From Nocardioides astragali (lineage in GTDB: Bacteria; Actinomycetota; Actinomycetes; Propionibacteriales; Nocardioidaceae): a DNA stretch of 64,000 bases. The notes under the pieces are model-generated. The model saw nothing but the letters and a program-made list of their open reading frames with translations. It had not been told where the DNA came from and did not search any database. Numbering within the stretch: the stretch's first letter is position 1; every line of letters starts with the position of its first letter. The position numbers and the translations under genes are program-made. The DNA lies in the NCBI RefSeq assembly GCF_024436375.1, contig NZ_JAFMZM010000005.1, positions 434,001 to 498,000 of the forward strand. The letters are read 5' to 3'. This document shows, in pieces, positions 36,810 to 47,243 of this stretch.

Positions 36810-36990
36810 TTGAGAGCGAGCCGACCCGAGATAGCCCAGCTCGCGAACGACGGCCTCACCAACCCTGAGATTGGGGCACGACCGTTCCTCATCGCGCGGA
36901 CGTTGGGGGTGGCACCTAGGCAAGGTCTTCGCCAAACTCGACGTGAGATCTCGCCGAGGACTGATTGACGCGCTTCCAAGGCCGGATTAG
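36810..36990 (+). pseudogene. Remnant of a LuxR-type HTH domain (frameshifted)
   Basis: EIAQLANDGLTNPEIGARPFLIART is followed, after a frame change near 36903-36910, by WHLGKVFAKLDVRSRRGLIDALPRPD and a stop at 36988. This matches the last ~60 residues of the LAL protein at 20235 (ADGLTNPEIGTELFISPRTVEWHLGKIFAELG). It is the broken 3' end of another LAL or LuxR-type regulator. Confidence 0.75.
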
Positions 36991-37466
36991 CGACCCTCCC
37001 GGCATCTTGACGAGGCGCTCGGTCGCGTCCAGGAGGCCTTGTGCGCGCGGACGCGATGAGGAGCGTCCGGGGCTGCTGCAGAGCCGAGTCGTGCCGAGCG
37101 ATTGGGACTCAGGCGTTGGTGCCACGCCACGACAACCGCATCACGATTCTGGCACCCGGCCGTTCTCGGGGGTGAGGTCCACGACCACGGCACCGACGAC
37201 CCGGGCGTACCCCGCGTCGGCGAGCTGCACCGTCTGCCGCCCGACCGGGTGGACGACCTCACACGCGCCCTGTGAGGGGCTGCGTCGTCTTCGGCTTGGC
37301 TGAGCCATGCACAGAATTCCAGGGAGCGGTCGGCTGATCAGAGAACCGGCCGAGGGTCTGCGAGCCGAGCCGACCGGGCGTTGCGTTCTGTGACCTGCCG
37401 GGCTTGCGCTCAACGCATGCTGATCTCGGCGTCGGATACGTCGCGGAGGGGCCGAGTTAGTCGGCA

Positions 37467-37766
37467 GTGACGCGCGGCGGGGCCTACGCGGCTACGAAGC
37501 ACGCAGTAGTGGCTGTCGCCGAGCAGACCGCAATCGCTCTCGCCGACAGCAACATCTCCGTGACGCTGCTGTGCCCCGCCCTGGTCCGAACCGCGATGTC
37601 CGTGGTCGGCGACGACCCCGACGACGTGGCCAGGATTGCCCTCACTGCGCTCCGCTCAGGACGGTTCCTGGTTGCTCCCGAGGAGTGGAGCAATGCCATC
37701 GCCGAGCGTGGTTCCAGGCTTGTCGGTGGTGGGCTCCCCACGCCGCGACAGGGATCCTGTCCATGA
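37467..37766 (+). pseudogene. C-terminal remnant of a short-chain dehydrogenase
   Basis: GGAYAATKHAVVAVAEQTAIALADSNISVTLLCPALVRTAMS is the YxxxK-to-PG segment of classical SDRs. The N-terminal nucleotide-binding half is absent upstream, where the frame is closed by a stop. It ends LPTPRQGSCP. The fragment sits in a 1.2-kb stretch of debris, so it is not a functional gene. Confidence 0.7.
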
Positions 37767-38034
37767 ATGCCCTGAAGAGGATCTCGGCGTCTCCAGGCAG
37801 CTCCGTCACCTGCCGAATCTCTCAGATGCAAGGGCGGAGCGGAACCAATCGTCGTCATGATTCCTTCACATAGGCGGCGCGGGCTCGCACAGCAGAAGAG
37901 GGCCACCCGCACGTCCGGCGTGGATTGCCGCCCGGGGCGCTTCGGCCGTCGCCCGCTCCAGGGCGGTCCGCCCCGATCTCACTCACAGGCCTCCGCGCGT
38001 AGCGTGGATCATGACCCGCCTGAAGGAGCTCACC

Positions 38035-38802
38035 ATGAGCGTTCCGCCACAGCTTGCCACGGCCGGTTCGATACGCCTCGTGCCCCTCCCGGTCGGCGCT
38101 CTACGGGCGCTGCTCGAAGGGAATCTCGAGTCGGCCTCGACCATCGCCGGTCTCTCGTTGACGCCGTACTTCGTCGAGCACGGGTGGTTGTGGGACATCC
38201 GTGTCCCCCAGATCGAGCGCGATCGTTCAGTAGCGGACTGGATTGCCCGTGCTGCAGTCGATGGGGACGTGGTCGTTGGCCACGTCGGCTTCCACGGTCC
38301 GCCAGATGGCCGCGGCATGGTCGAGGTGGCCTACTCAGTTGATCCGGCGCACCGGCGGCGCGGATACGGTCGAGCGATGTTGGCGGCCGCGCTCGCCTGG
38401 GCCCACGCTGAGCGGATCCCGATCGTTCGAGCCACGATCAGTCCCGAGAATGGGGCGTCGCTGGCGACCCTCGCGCGGTTTCCCTTCGCCCTCGGGGGTG
38501 AACAGTGGGACGAGGAAGACGGTCGTGAGCTCGTCTACGAACTGCTCCTCGACCGGTGGTCGATGGCGAGGACAGGCTGGTCTACGCGAGCGAGCCCTGG
38601 CCGCTGGAGGAGGTGCAGGTGGGAGCGCCGATCTTCGATCTCGTCCCTGCGGAGTTCGTCGGACCGTACCGAGAAGCGCTGCACCAAGCCCGGACCACTG
38701 GTGAGACGCAGGCGATCACAGCGCGCGGACCTCGGCCCGAGCATGGTCCCGATGCCATGGGGTGGTTTCGAGCCTTCTACTTTCCCATCCGTGATGACCT
38801 GA
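38035..38802 (+). CDS. GNAT-family acetyltransferase running into a downstream kinase gene
   Basis: ATG 38035 behind ggagctcacc. Residues ~5-175 form the GNAT fold: MSVPPQLATAGSIRLVPLP, VAYSVDPAHRRRGYGRAMLAAAL (acetyl-CoA loop), ENGASLATLARF. After VYELLLDRWSM (near 38567) the frame continues without family character through the 5' part of the next gene, so the natural C-terminus was probably lost in a deletion that also removed the next gene's start. Possible product is a 255-residue protein. Confidence 0.65.
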   Translation: MSVPPQLATAGSIRLVPLPVGALRALLEGNLESASTIAGLSLTPYFVEHGWLWDIRVPQIERDRSVADWIARAAVDGDVVVGHVGFHGPPDGRGMVEVAYSVDPAHRRRGYGRAMLAAALAWAHAERIPIVRATISPENGASLATLARFPFALGGEQWDEEDGRELVYELLLDRWSMARTGWSTRASPGRWRRCRWERRSSISSLRSSSDRTEKRCTKPGPLVRRRRSQRADLGPSMVPMPWGGFEPSTFPSVMT

Positions 38803-39491
38803 TGGGTGGTTTCGGTGTCGACATCACTGAGATGGTCGAGGCTCGCGAGGCCTTGTCTGCATCACGGGCACGTCTGGTGGCTGCCGGCGACCAGGCTCGC
38901 CGTCGGATCGAACGAGACTTGCATGACGGCGTGCAACAGCAGTTGATCACCCAGCTCATGAGCCTCCGGCTGGTGAGCGGCCTCGTCTTCAGCGACCCGG
39001 CCAGGGCGGTCGAGATGGTGGAGGATCTGATCCGAGACGTGGAGGAGACCGTGGACGTCGTTCGTGATGTCGCGCGGGGGATTCACCCGGCCGCCCTGAC
39101 CCAGTTCGGCCTGGTGGCTGCGCTGCAGAGCCTTGCGGCGCGCAGCACCCTGGAGGTCGCCTTGCGGTGCGAGGTGGATCGAAGGCTGCCGGAGGCGGTG
39201 GAGATCGGCGCGTACTTCTTGTGCGCCGAGTCGTTGACCAACGTCGCGAAGTATGCCGGCACGTGCCGGTGCTCGGTCTCCACGACGTTGGCGGAGGACA
39301 CCTTGCGTGTGGAGATCTCCGACGAAGGTGTCGGAGGAGCGGAGGTCACACGCGGCGGGGGGCTGGAGGGCATCAGGGACCGCATCGAAGCGCTCCATGG
39401 TGAACTCCTCGTCTCGGAAGCGAGTCCGCACGGAACCCGGATCGTCGCAACGATTCCGCTCGCGGCGGGTATGACCGCGCCGGAGAGCTGA
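38556..39491 (+). CDS. PAS-containing histidine kinase (HisKA_3/NarL-partner type), 5' truncated
   Basis: The frame starts with GTG 38556 inside the acetyltransferase gene and begins in the middle of a PAS domain (VDGEDRLVYASEPWPLEEVQVGAPIFDLVPAEFVGPY), so the N-terminus appears trimmed. The dimerisation motif ERDLHDGVQQQL holds the phospho-acceptor His near residue 128. The ATP-binding N box is SLTNVAKYA, and the G box is EISDEGVGGAEVTRGGGLEGIRDRI. It pairs with the response regulator 123 bases downstream. No membrane segment is seen, so it is a cytosolic sensor. Confidence 0.8.
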   Translation: MVDGEDRLVYASEPWPLEEVQVGAPIFDLVPAEFVGPYREALHQARTTGETQAITARGPRPEHGPDAMGWFRAFYFPIRDDLMGGFGVDITEMVEAREALSASRARLVAAGDQARRRIERDLHDGVQQQLITQLMSLRLVSGLVFSDPARAVEMVEDLIRDVEETVDVVRDVARGIHPAALTQFGLVAALQSLAARSTLEVALRCEVDRRLPEAVEIGAYFLCAESLTNVAKYAGTCRCSVSTTLAEDTLRVEISDEGVGGAEVTRGGGLEGIRDRIEALHGELLVSEASPHGTRIVATIPLAAGMTAPES

Positions 39492-39614
39492 CCGTCGCCG
39501 TTGGAGGTGCGGGCGCCCGGCTGGGATCAACTTTCTGCGGGGGAGGGGGTCGCTCTGCCGGTCGGCGAGACACATTGACCTGCGGGGCAGATCGGGCCGG
39601 GATACCGTCGTCCC

Positions 39615-40301
39615 ATGAGGCTGCGCGTGGTCTTCGCTGACGACAACTTCTTGGTGCGCCAAGGAACAGCAGCCTTGCTGGCCACATCCGACCAGGTCGA
39701 GCTCCTCGAGGCTGTTGCGGACACGGCGTCGTTGATGGCTTCGGTCAACAAGCACCAGCCGGACGCCGTGCTGACCGACATCCGCATGCCTCCCACGTTC
39801 ACGACCGAGGGGATCGACGCAGCGCGGCAGATTCGGGCACGGCACCCGGGCACCGGCGTGGTCGTCTTGTCGCAGTACGTCGAGGAGGACTACGCATTCG
39901 AGTTGCTGAAGGACGGTGTCGCAGGGCTGGGTTACTTGCTCAAGGAGCGGGTGTCTGAGGTCGAAGAGTTGGTAAGGGCGCTGCACGAGGTGTCCCGTGG
40001 CGGGTCTGCGCTGGACCCGAAGGTGGTGGAGGGGTTGCTCAGGCGCAGCACCGCTCAGGCAGCGTCTCCGCTGCTGGGTCTGACGGAGCGGGAGTCGGAG
40101 GTGTTGCAGCAGATGGCGATGGGGCGAAGCAACTCAGCGATCGCCAAGACGCTGTTCATGAGCGAGCGGGCGGTGGAGAAGCACATCACGGCGGTCTTCC
40201 AGAAGCTCCAGCTGAGCGAGGAGTCGGAGGTGAACCGCCGGGTGACCGCCGTGCTGGCCTACCTCGAGGCTGGCGGTATCGGGAATCCGCCGCCCACGTG
40301 A
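39615..40301 (+). CDS. NarL-type response regulator
   Basis: 228 residues. Receiver domain 1-125: VVFADDNFLVRQG, phosphorylation Asp in AVLTDIRMPP, conserved Lys in YLLKERVSEVEEL. C-terminal LuxR HTH at ~150-215 (LTERESEVLQQMAMGRSNSAIAKTLFMSERAVEKHITAVFQKL). Partner of the upstream PAS histidine kinase. It ends at the terminator 40302-40338. Confidence 0.9.
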   Translation: MRLRVVFADDNFLVRQGTAALLATSDQVELLEAVADTASLMASVNKHQPDAVLTDIRMPPTFTTEGIDAARQIRARHPGTGVVVLSQYVEEDYAFELLKDGVAGLGYLLKERVSEVEELVRALHEVSRGGSALDPKVVEGLLRRSTAQAASPLLGLTERESEVLQQMAMGRSNSAIAKTLFMSERAVEKHITAVFQKLQLSEESEVNRRVTAVLAYLEAGGIGNPPPT

Positions 40302-40338
40302 GAGGGCCTTCCCGGGTGTGTTTGCCGGGAAGGCCCTC
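40302..40338. terminator. Bidirectional hairpin terminator
   Basis: gagggccttcccgg (40302-40315) pairs perfectly with ccgggaaggccctc (40325-40338) around a 9-base loop. It lies between the convergent response-regulator and ABC-permease stops. Confidence 0.8.
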
Positions 40339-40348
40339 CGTCGTGGGG

Positions 40349-42886
40349 TCACTCGCTGACGACCGCCCGGAGCACGTCCACTTTGGACGCCCTGCGCGCC
40401 GGTCCGACCGCCGCGAGAATTCCCGCGACGGCTGCCGCGACGACGTACAGCAGCAGCTGCGGCACAGGTACGGCGATCTGGTCGATCCCCATGTCGGCGA
40501 GCGCCCTGCTCAGCGACAGGCCGAGGCCGATCCCGAGCACGGCACCGAGGAGCGCTCCGATGACAGAGATGATCACCGACTCCCAGCGGACCATCGCTCG
40601 GACCTGTCCGCGTGTCATGCCCACCGCTCGCAGCAACCCGAGCTCACGGGTCCGCTCGAAAACCGAGAGGGCCAACGTGTTGACGATGCCCAGCAGCGCG
40701 ATCACCACGGCCAGGAGCAGCAGCACGGTCACGAAGCTCACCAGCTGGTCGATGAGTTTCCCCATCGCGCCCTGGAACTCTTCCTGGTCCATCACCGTCG
40801 CGTCGGGCTGGTTCGCCAGCGCGTCGGCGATGAGCTCCTTGACGACGGACACACGCGCGCCGTCCTCGACGAGCACCATGGACGTACCTTCGAGCCGGTC
40901 AGGGAAGTACGCGGTGTGCGCGGAGCCGGAGATCACGTAGTCGGTGTTGACGAAGCCCTTGCCGTCGTAGATCCCTTGCACTTCGAGAGTCGCAGCCTGG
41001 TCTCCCGGGAACGCGCCGGAGATCGTGTCGCCGACCTCCCAACCATGCGCTTCGGCCAGGCCTTCCTTGACCAGGACGCCGGAATCGGTCAGGGCCGCGG
41101 CCTCACCCTCGAGCATCCCCATCTCGAGCGAGCTCTCGACGGTCCCGGGATCGATGGAGGTGAACTGCCCCTTCTTGCCGTCGAACAGACCTGCGCCGAA
41201 CGACGTGGGTGACACCACGTCCACGCCGTCGACCGATCGGACGATGTCCACGACCTCAGGGCTGTAGCCCGCGGTGTCGCTGCTCGGCGTCATGACGTAC
41301 AGGTCGGCGTTGGTGCGGTTCTCCAGCACGTCGGTGAACGACGCTTTCAATGAGGCCGCGAAGACCGACACGGCCGCGACCATGGTCAGTCCGATCACCA
41401 GCGCCATCGCGGTCGAGGCCGTGCGCCTAGGGTTGCGCATGGCGTTCTGTCGGGCCAGGTCACCGGACACGCCCCGCATGCGGAGCGGCCATCCCACAGC
41501 GGCCGCCAGCGACCGCATGAACAGCGGCGCAAGCGTGGTGATCCCCAGGACCGCTCCGACCACACCGATCCCGATGAAGGCCGGGTGGGCGGGCCCGAAG
41601 AGGGCGAGCAGCAGTCCCGAGGCGCCGCCGACAGTCAGCACAGCGCCGACGGCAAACCGCAGCACCGAGAACCGCGGAGCAACTGGGGCGGCATCTCGCA
41701 GGGCTTCCACGGGAAGGACCTTCGTCGCTCGCCGCGCCGGGGCGGTCGCTGAGACGACGGTGATGACCGTGCCGACCACGAGCCCGGCGAGGATGGTGAT
41801 GGGGCGGATCTCCAGCGGGGCGCCTGGCAGGGAGAACCCGAGACCTCCCATGAGCCCGCTGAGAGCACGCGCCATCGCGACGCCGAGGGCGATGCCGATG
41901 GCCGACGCGAGGACCCCCAGGAGGACTGCCTCGGCCAGGATGGTGCGCATCACCTGCTGCCGGGTGGCGCCGATGGCGCGGAAGAGCGCGAGCTCGCGGG
42001 TGCGCTGGGCCACCTGCATGGAGAAGGTGTTCCAGATGATGAAGGATCCCACGAACAGCGCGATGCCGGCGAAGGCCATCAGCGCGTAGGTGAGGAAGCC
42101 GAGTCCCTCCTTGGCTGCCTCGGCGCGTTCCTCAGCGATTGCGGCGCCGGTGACCGCCTCGACCTCACCCGGCAGGACCGCGGTGACGCGATCCGCCAGC
42201 TCGTCGTCGGAGACGCCGTCGGCTGCTGCGGCGATGATGGTGTCGTAACCGTCTTCCTGGCCCATGAGCCGCTGCGCGGTTCGGGCCTCGAAGTAGGCGA
42301 TGGTGGAACCGCCGAGGTCGTCGGCGTCGCCGTAGCCGACGATTCCCACCACGGTAAACGTCCGTGCGGGGCCCTGGAAGAGGACTCTCACCCGGGACCC
42401 GATGTCCAGGTCGCCCTTCGCCGCGGACGTGGCGTCGATGGCCACCTCATCGGCCGCCTCGGGTGCACGCCCGGCACGGAGCTCGGTGACTCCGCGCAGC
42501 TGTGTGCTCTCGGCGAGGTGCGTGCCGAGGGCGGGCGCGCCGCTGGGCTGCATCGGCTTGCCGTCGGAGTCGGTGAGGAGCGCGTAGCCCTCCACCTTGC
42601 CCTCGGCGACGGCGACGCCATCGACGCGGCGTACCTCGTCGAGCAGCGAAGTGGGCACCGTGGCGCGATTGGCTTCCGCCTGTGGCTGCGCGTCGTCAAT
42701 CTCACTACGCACGACGGTGTCGGTCCCCGAGCTGGCGTCGGCGAACAGGTTGTCGAAGGCGGTCTGCATGCTGTGGCTGAGCATGAGTGTGCCCGCCAGG
42801 AAGGCCACCCCCAATGCGATGGAGGTGGCGGTGAGGACCAGCCGGAGCTTGTGCGCCAGCATGCCCTTGATCGTTGCACTCAACAT
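40349..42886 (-). CDS. ABC transporter permease, MacB/FtsX-type duplicated permease
   Basis: 845 residues. An N-terminal helix (RLVLTATSIALGVAFLAGTLMLS), a large extracellular MacB-like domain, three helices, then a second periplasmic domain and three final helices with FtsX motifs (LLLLAVVIALLGIVNTLALSVFERTRELGLLRAVGMTRGQVRAMVRWE). The repeat at the middle (FERTRELGLLRA versus RTRELALFRAIGATRQQ) shows duplication of the FtsX unit. It exports a peptide, lipid or antibiotic together with the ATPase 3 bases upstream. Substrate unknown. Confidence 0.9.
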   Translation of the reverse strand: MLSATIKGMLAHKLRLVLTATSIALGVAFLAGTLMLSHSMQTAFDNLFADASSGTDTVVRSEIDDAQPQAEANRATVPTSLLDEVRRVDGVAVAEGKVEGYALLTDSDGKPMQPSGAPALGTHLAESTQLRGVTELRAGRAPEAADEVAIDATSAAKGDLDIGSRVRVLFQGPARTFTVVGIVGYGDADDLGGSTIAYFEARTAQRLMGQEDGYDTIIAAAADGVSDDELADRVTAVLPGEVEAVTGAAIAEERAEAAKEGLGFLTYALMAFAGIALFVGSFIIWNTFSMQVAQRTRELALFRAIGATRQQVMRTILAEAVLLGVLASAIGIALGVAMARALSGLMGGLGFSLPGAPLEIRPITILAGLVVGTVITVVSATAPARRATKVLPVEALRDAAPVAPRFSVLRFAVGAVLTVGGASGLLLALFGPAHPAFIGIGVVGAVLGITTLAPLFMRSLAAAVGWPLRMRGVSGDLARQNAMRNPRRTASTAMALVIGLTMVAAVSVFAASLKASFTDVLENRTNADLYVMTPSSDTAGYSPEVVDIVRSVDGVDVVSPTSFGAGLFDGKKGQFTSIDPGTVESSLEMGMLEGEAAALTDSGVLVKEGLAEAHGWEVGDTISGAFPGDQAATLEVQGIYDGKGFVNTDYVISGSAHTAYFPDRLEGTSMVLVEDGARVSVVKELIADALANQPDATVMDQEEFQGAMGKLIDQLVSFVTVLLLLAVVIALLGIVNTLALSVFERTRELGLLRAVGMTRGQVRAMVRWESVIISVIGALLGAVLGIGLGLSLSRALADMGIDQIAVPVPQLLLYVVAAAVAGILAAVGPARRASKVDVLRAVVSE

Positions 42887-42889
42887 GGC

Positions 42890-43648
<759 letters not shown>

Positions 43649-43875
43649 TTCTCAGCTCCTGGGTTGAAGTCACCGGCCACTCGACCGGGTCTTGTCCTAT
43701 TGCAGGCAGTCGGGCACCGCCGGGGCAGGGGGTCCCGCGCACCGCTCTGACGGTCAGCCGCACACTCCTGCGTGCGCGCAGCGGCCACCCGCACCCCTGC
43801 GATGCGGATTCCCGCCTCCCGGTGGGGCGGTCAATCGCCTGACCCGACCGCCGGGTGAAGGGCCAGACTGGGGGG

Positions 43876-45204
43876 ATGAGCAAGCGGGACGGGGCTGTGC
43901 GTGTGAGCGCCGTGCGTTGGGAGTCGCTCGCCGGGTGGGCCGCCGCCGCGTGCGCGGCGCTCGGGATCTACGTGATCGTCGTCGTGGGCGGCGGGCGACT
44001 GCTGGGTCGTTCAGGGGCGCCCGATCTGGTTCTGTCCGTGCTGGCGACCGCGGTGGTCGCAGCCGTCCTGCAGCCCGTCCGGGTCCGTGCCGAGACGATC
44101 GCGGCCCGCCGGCTCAAGCGCGCACATCCCTCGGCCTACGACCTGCTGGCCGACTTCCCGCGGCAGCTGGCCGGCCGCGAGGGCGGCGAGCAAGCGCCGG
44201 CGGTGATCGCCCGCATGCTCGCGGTGGGCACGGGGGTCGAATGGGCCCAGGTGTGGGTCCTGGTCGGGGAGCGGCTGCGCCTGGTGGCGACCTATCCGCC
44301 GGGCGCCGCCGCAGATGAGCCGGAGCCCCGGCTCTACGACAGCATGCCGCGCGACGGCGTCCGCTCGGTCACCGTGGCGCATGCCAGCCGACCTCTTGGC
44401 GTTCTTCGGGTCGGGGAGAAACGGTCCCGGCCCATGACGCCGGTCGAGGAAAGACTGTTGGGCGGTTTGGCCGCCCAGGCGGGCATGGTCATGGAGACCG
44501 CGCAGCTGCGGGCGGAGATCTCCCTTCGAGTGGAGGAGCTCACGCTGCGCGAGGAGCAACTGCGTCGCGCCCGCGAGGTGCTCGTGAGCATCCAGGACCG
44601 TGAACGTCGCCAGCTCGAGCGAGACATCCACGACGGGGCTCAACAACAACTCGTGGCGCTCGCGATCAACCTCAAGGTTGCCCGCGCCCTGCTCGAGAGC
44701 GACCCCAGCCAGGCGGCCCGGGTCCTCCAGGAGCAGGCAGAGGCCACCGCCCACGCCACCCGGACGCTGTCGGACCTCTCCGGCGGCCTGCTGCCCGAGT
44801 CGTTGGCACACCAGGGGCTGGCCGCGGCGGTACGCGTGGCCACCACCAACAACCCGGTGCCCGTCGCGGTCCATGCTGCCACCTTGAGCCGGCATCCGCC
44901 GGCGGTCGAGGCAGCGCTGTACTTCTGTGCGCTGGAGGCCGTGCAGAACGCCACGAAGCACGCCGACGCGGACCGGATCGACGTTCGGATCGTCGAGGAA
45001 CGCGACAGGATCACTGTGAACGTCCACGACGACGGGCGCGGCCTGAGGCCTGACCAGGAGCCCGGCAGCGGCCTGGGCAACCTCAAGGAGCGGGTGACTG
45101 CCCTGGGGGGCCAGCTCAGCCTCGACGGGACGCCCGGGAAGGGCACCACGGTCCAGCTGACGGTCCCGCGCACGACGCTCGTCACGAGCGAGGTGCTCAG
45201 GTGA
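43876..45204 (+). CDS. Membrane histidine kinase with HisKA_3 domain
   Basis: Start at ATG 43876 (MSKRDGAVRVS) behind tgggggg. Two N-terminal membrane helices (AACAALGIYVIVVVGGGRLLG and VLATAVVAAVLQPV), a GAF-like sensor region (~110-210), then a coiled segment (LTLREEQLRRAREVL). The intact phospho-acceptor is ERDIHDGAQQQLVALAINLKVAR, and the ATPase has ALEAVQNATKHA and DDGRGLRPDQEPGSGLGNLKERV. 442 residues. It overlaps the next gene by GTGA, so the two products are translated together. Probable regulator of the divergent ABC exporter. Confidence 0.85.
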   Translation: MSKRDGAVRVSAVRWESLAGWAAAACAALGIYVIVVVGGGRLLGRSGAPDLVLSVLATAVVAAVLQPVRVRAETIAARRLKRAHPSAYDLLADFPRQLAGREGGEQAPAVIARMLAVGTGVEWAQVWVLVGERLRLVATYPPGAAADEPEPRLYDSMPRDGVRSVTVAHASRPLGVLRVGEKRSRPMTPVEERLLGGLAAQAGMVMETAQLRAEISLRVEELTLREEQLRRAREVLVSIQDRERRQLERDIHDGAQQQLVALAINLKVARALLESDPSQAARVLQEQAEATAHATRTLSDLSGGLLPESLAHQGLAAAVRVATTNNPVPVAVHAATLSRHPPAVEAALYFCALEAVQNATKHADADRIDVRIVEERDRITVNVHDDGRGLRPDQEPGSGLGNLKERVTALGGQLSLDGTPGKGTTVQLTVPRTTLVTSEVLR

Positions 45205-47243
45205 CCCGGACACGGCTGGCGTGGGCGCTCCTGGGCGCCACGGTGCTTGCGAGCATCGCCCACGTCGTCCTCCTGGCGGCCTCGAGCCGGTCGATGGTCC
45301 ACCCCGTGGTCATCGGCGACGGGTTCCCCCTCGTCACCATCGGCGCCATCGCCGGCGCAGGAATCGGCGCTGCGATCGTCTCGCGATACCCCGGACACCC
45401 GATCGGCTGGCTGCTGGTGGTCGGGCAGCTGCTGAGCGAGCTGGGTCTCGCACTGCGGGCCTACGGCCACAGCGCGCTGGCCGGCGAGCTCGGTGACGCC
45501 CCGGGCGGCGAGCTCGCGACCTGGTTGTCGATCCAGACGGGAGGACTCTTCGTCGTAGCGCTCCTGGCCGTGCTCTTCCTCCTGGCGCCCGACGGAAAGC
45601 CCGCCTCGCCCCGCTGGCGTCTCGCGCTGGCCCTACCAGTGAGCGGCTTGATCATCAGCACCGCTGCGGTCGGCACCATCTCGCCTGGACAGCTCGATGC
45701 CGACGCTCAGCTCGTCGGCGGACCCAGCGTTTTGCTGGAGACCGCCCTGATCGCAGCATTCGTGCTCATCTCCGCCGGCGTGCTCGCCGCCGTCGCCTCC
45801 CTGTGGCTACGGGTGCGACGCGCCCGAGGCGACGAACGACAGCAGCTCCGCTGGGTGGCACTGGCCGCGCTCGGCCTTGCCGCCGGGGTCGTAGCCAACC
45901 TCGCACTCTTCGTCTTCGGCGCACCCCTCTGGGTCCAGCCCCTGCCCGTCATGTTCGGCTACGTCTGCGTCCCCGTCTTCCTCGGAATCGCCATCCTGCG
46001 CTACCGGCTCTACGAGATCGACCTTTTCCTCAACCGAGCCATCATCCTCGCCGTTCTCACCGGGTTCGTCACGGTGGGTTACGTGGGACTCGTCGTCGTG
46101 ATCAGCAGGGTGTTTCCCATGACCCAGGGCAAGTTCTGGCCCTCGCTGCTGGCCACTGCGCTGGTGTCCGTGGCCATCCAGCCTGTGCGCGAACGCGCTG
46201 CATGGCTGGCCGGCCGGATCGTGTACGGAGCCCGAGCTGCCCCCTATCTCGAGCTCGCCAGCTTCAGCAAGCGCCTGCAGGAGGCGCCCAGCACCATCGA
46301 GCTCCTCCGCCGCGTCGGTCAGGCGGTGGGGCGTGCGGTCGACGCGCGGAGCGCCACGATCCGGGCGGACCTGCCGGGCGGACTGACAAGCCGGGTGAGC
46401 TGGCCGGAGAGCTCTCCCGGTGGCGCCGGCCCCGCCTACGCGCTGCCCATCGTCGAGCAGGGCGAGCTTCTCGGTGAGCTGTCGGTGACCACGCCTCCCG
46501 GCAGATCTCTGCGAGCCGAGGAGCAGCGTCTGCTCTCCGACTTCGCCGTCCAGCTCGGACGCGCGTTCCGCAACATCAGGCTGGAGTCGACGCTGGCCCA
46601 ACGCCTCACGGACCTGCGCGCAAGCACGGCAGCGCTCGAAGCCTCCGCCCGCCGGCTCGACCTCGCTCAGGACGCGGAGCGACAACGGTTCGAGTCAGAG
46701 CTGGCCCGTAGTGTCCTCCCACACCTGCGGGCGGTGGAGCGACAGCTCAGGGAGATTCCTGGAACAGACAAGAACCTCACCGCGTCGCAATCACGGCTGG
46801 ACGAGCTGCACCGTGAGGTTCAGCTGGCACTGGAGGGGCTGCGGACCTTGACCCGGGGCGTCTTCCCCGCGCAGCTGGCGAGGCAAGGCCTGCCGGCCGC
46901 GCTCGCCGAGCTGCTCGTCCGAACCGGCAACGGCCACGTCGACACGGACCTGGCACCAGGGCGACGGTTCGAACCCCGGGTCGAGAGCGCCGCCTACTTC
47001 TGCGTGGCCGAATTGGCCCGCCTCTCCGACCCCCATCTGAAGGTGCGCCTGCGAGAGGTCGTGGGGTACCTGAGGTTGACGGTCCGCCTGTCCAGCCCCG
47101 CGCCGGACTCGCTCGAGCTGTTGCACCTGCGTGACCGCGCCGCGGCGCTGTCCGGACATCTCGCGATCACCGACGAGAACGGCGCAAGCACCGTGACGAT
47201 GGGCCTGCCCGTGGATCAGCCCGCCGCGTCGCTCCAGACCTGA
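45201..47243 (+). CDS. Membrane histidine-kinase-like protein with lost phospho-acceptor (680 aa)
   Basis: Start is GTG 45201 in a GTGA overlap with the intact kinase. The N-terminus has seven or eight membrane helices (to ~residue 310, including RYRLYEIDLFLNRAIILAVLTG). A GAF-like region follows (~350-470). The dimerisation motif that should read DLHDGAQQ is ESELARSVLPHL, so the His is gone. The ATPase part ESAAYFCVAELARLSDPH has no N-box Asn, and its G box is reduced. It is a kinase-fold protein without autophosphorylation chemistry, likely acting as a sensor or co-receptor for the upstream kinase. Confidence 0.75.
   Translation: MTRTRLAWALLGATVLASIAHVVLLAASSRSMVHPVVIGDGFPLVTIGAIAGAGIGAAIVSRYPGHPIGWLLVVGQLLSELGLALRAYGHSALAGELGDAPGGELATWLSIQTGGLFVVALLAVLFLLAPDGKPASPRWRLALALPVSGLIISTAAVGTISPGQLDADAQLVGGPSVLLETALIAAFVLISAGVLAAVASLWLRVRRARGDERQQLRWVALAALGLAAGVVANLALFVFGAPLWVQPLPVMFGYVCVPVFLGIAILRYRLYEIDLFLNRAIILAVLTGFVTVGYVGLVVVISRVFPMTQGKFWPSLLATALVSVAIQPVRERAAWLAGRIVYGARAAPYLELASFSKRLQEAPSTIELLRRVGQAVGRAVDARSATIRADLPGGLTSRVSWPESSPGGAGPAYALPIVEQGELLGELSVTTPPGRSLRAEEQRLLSDFAVQLGRAFRNIRLESTLAQRLTDLRASTAALEASARRLDLAQDAERQRFESELARSVLPHLRAVERQLREIPGTDKNLTASQSRLDELHREVQLALEGLRTLTRGVFPAQLARQGLPAALAELLVRTGNGHVDTDLAPGRRFEPRVESAAYFCVAELARLSDPHLKVRLREVVGYLRLTVRLSSPAPDSLELLHLRDRAAALSGHLAITDENGASTVTMGLPVDQPAASLQT

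Noticed and set aside
37141..37413. Minus-strand frame with strands resembling a dehydrogenase start
   Set aside because: Only weak resemblance (ARVVGAVVVDLTPE); it lies in the debris region and has no start signal.
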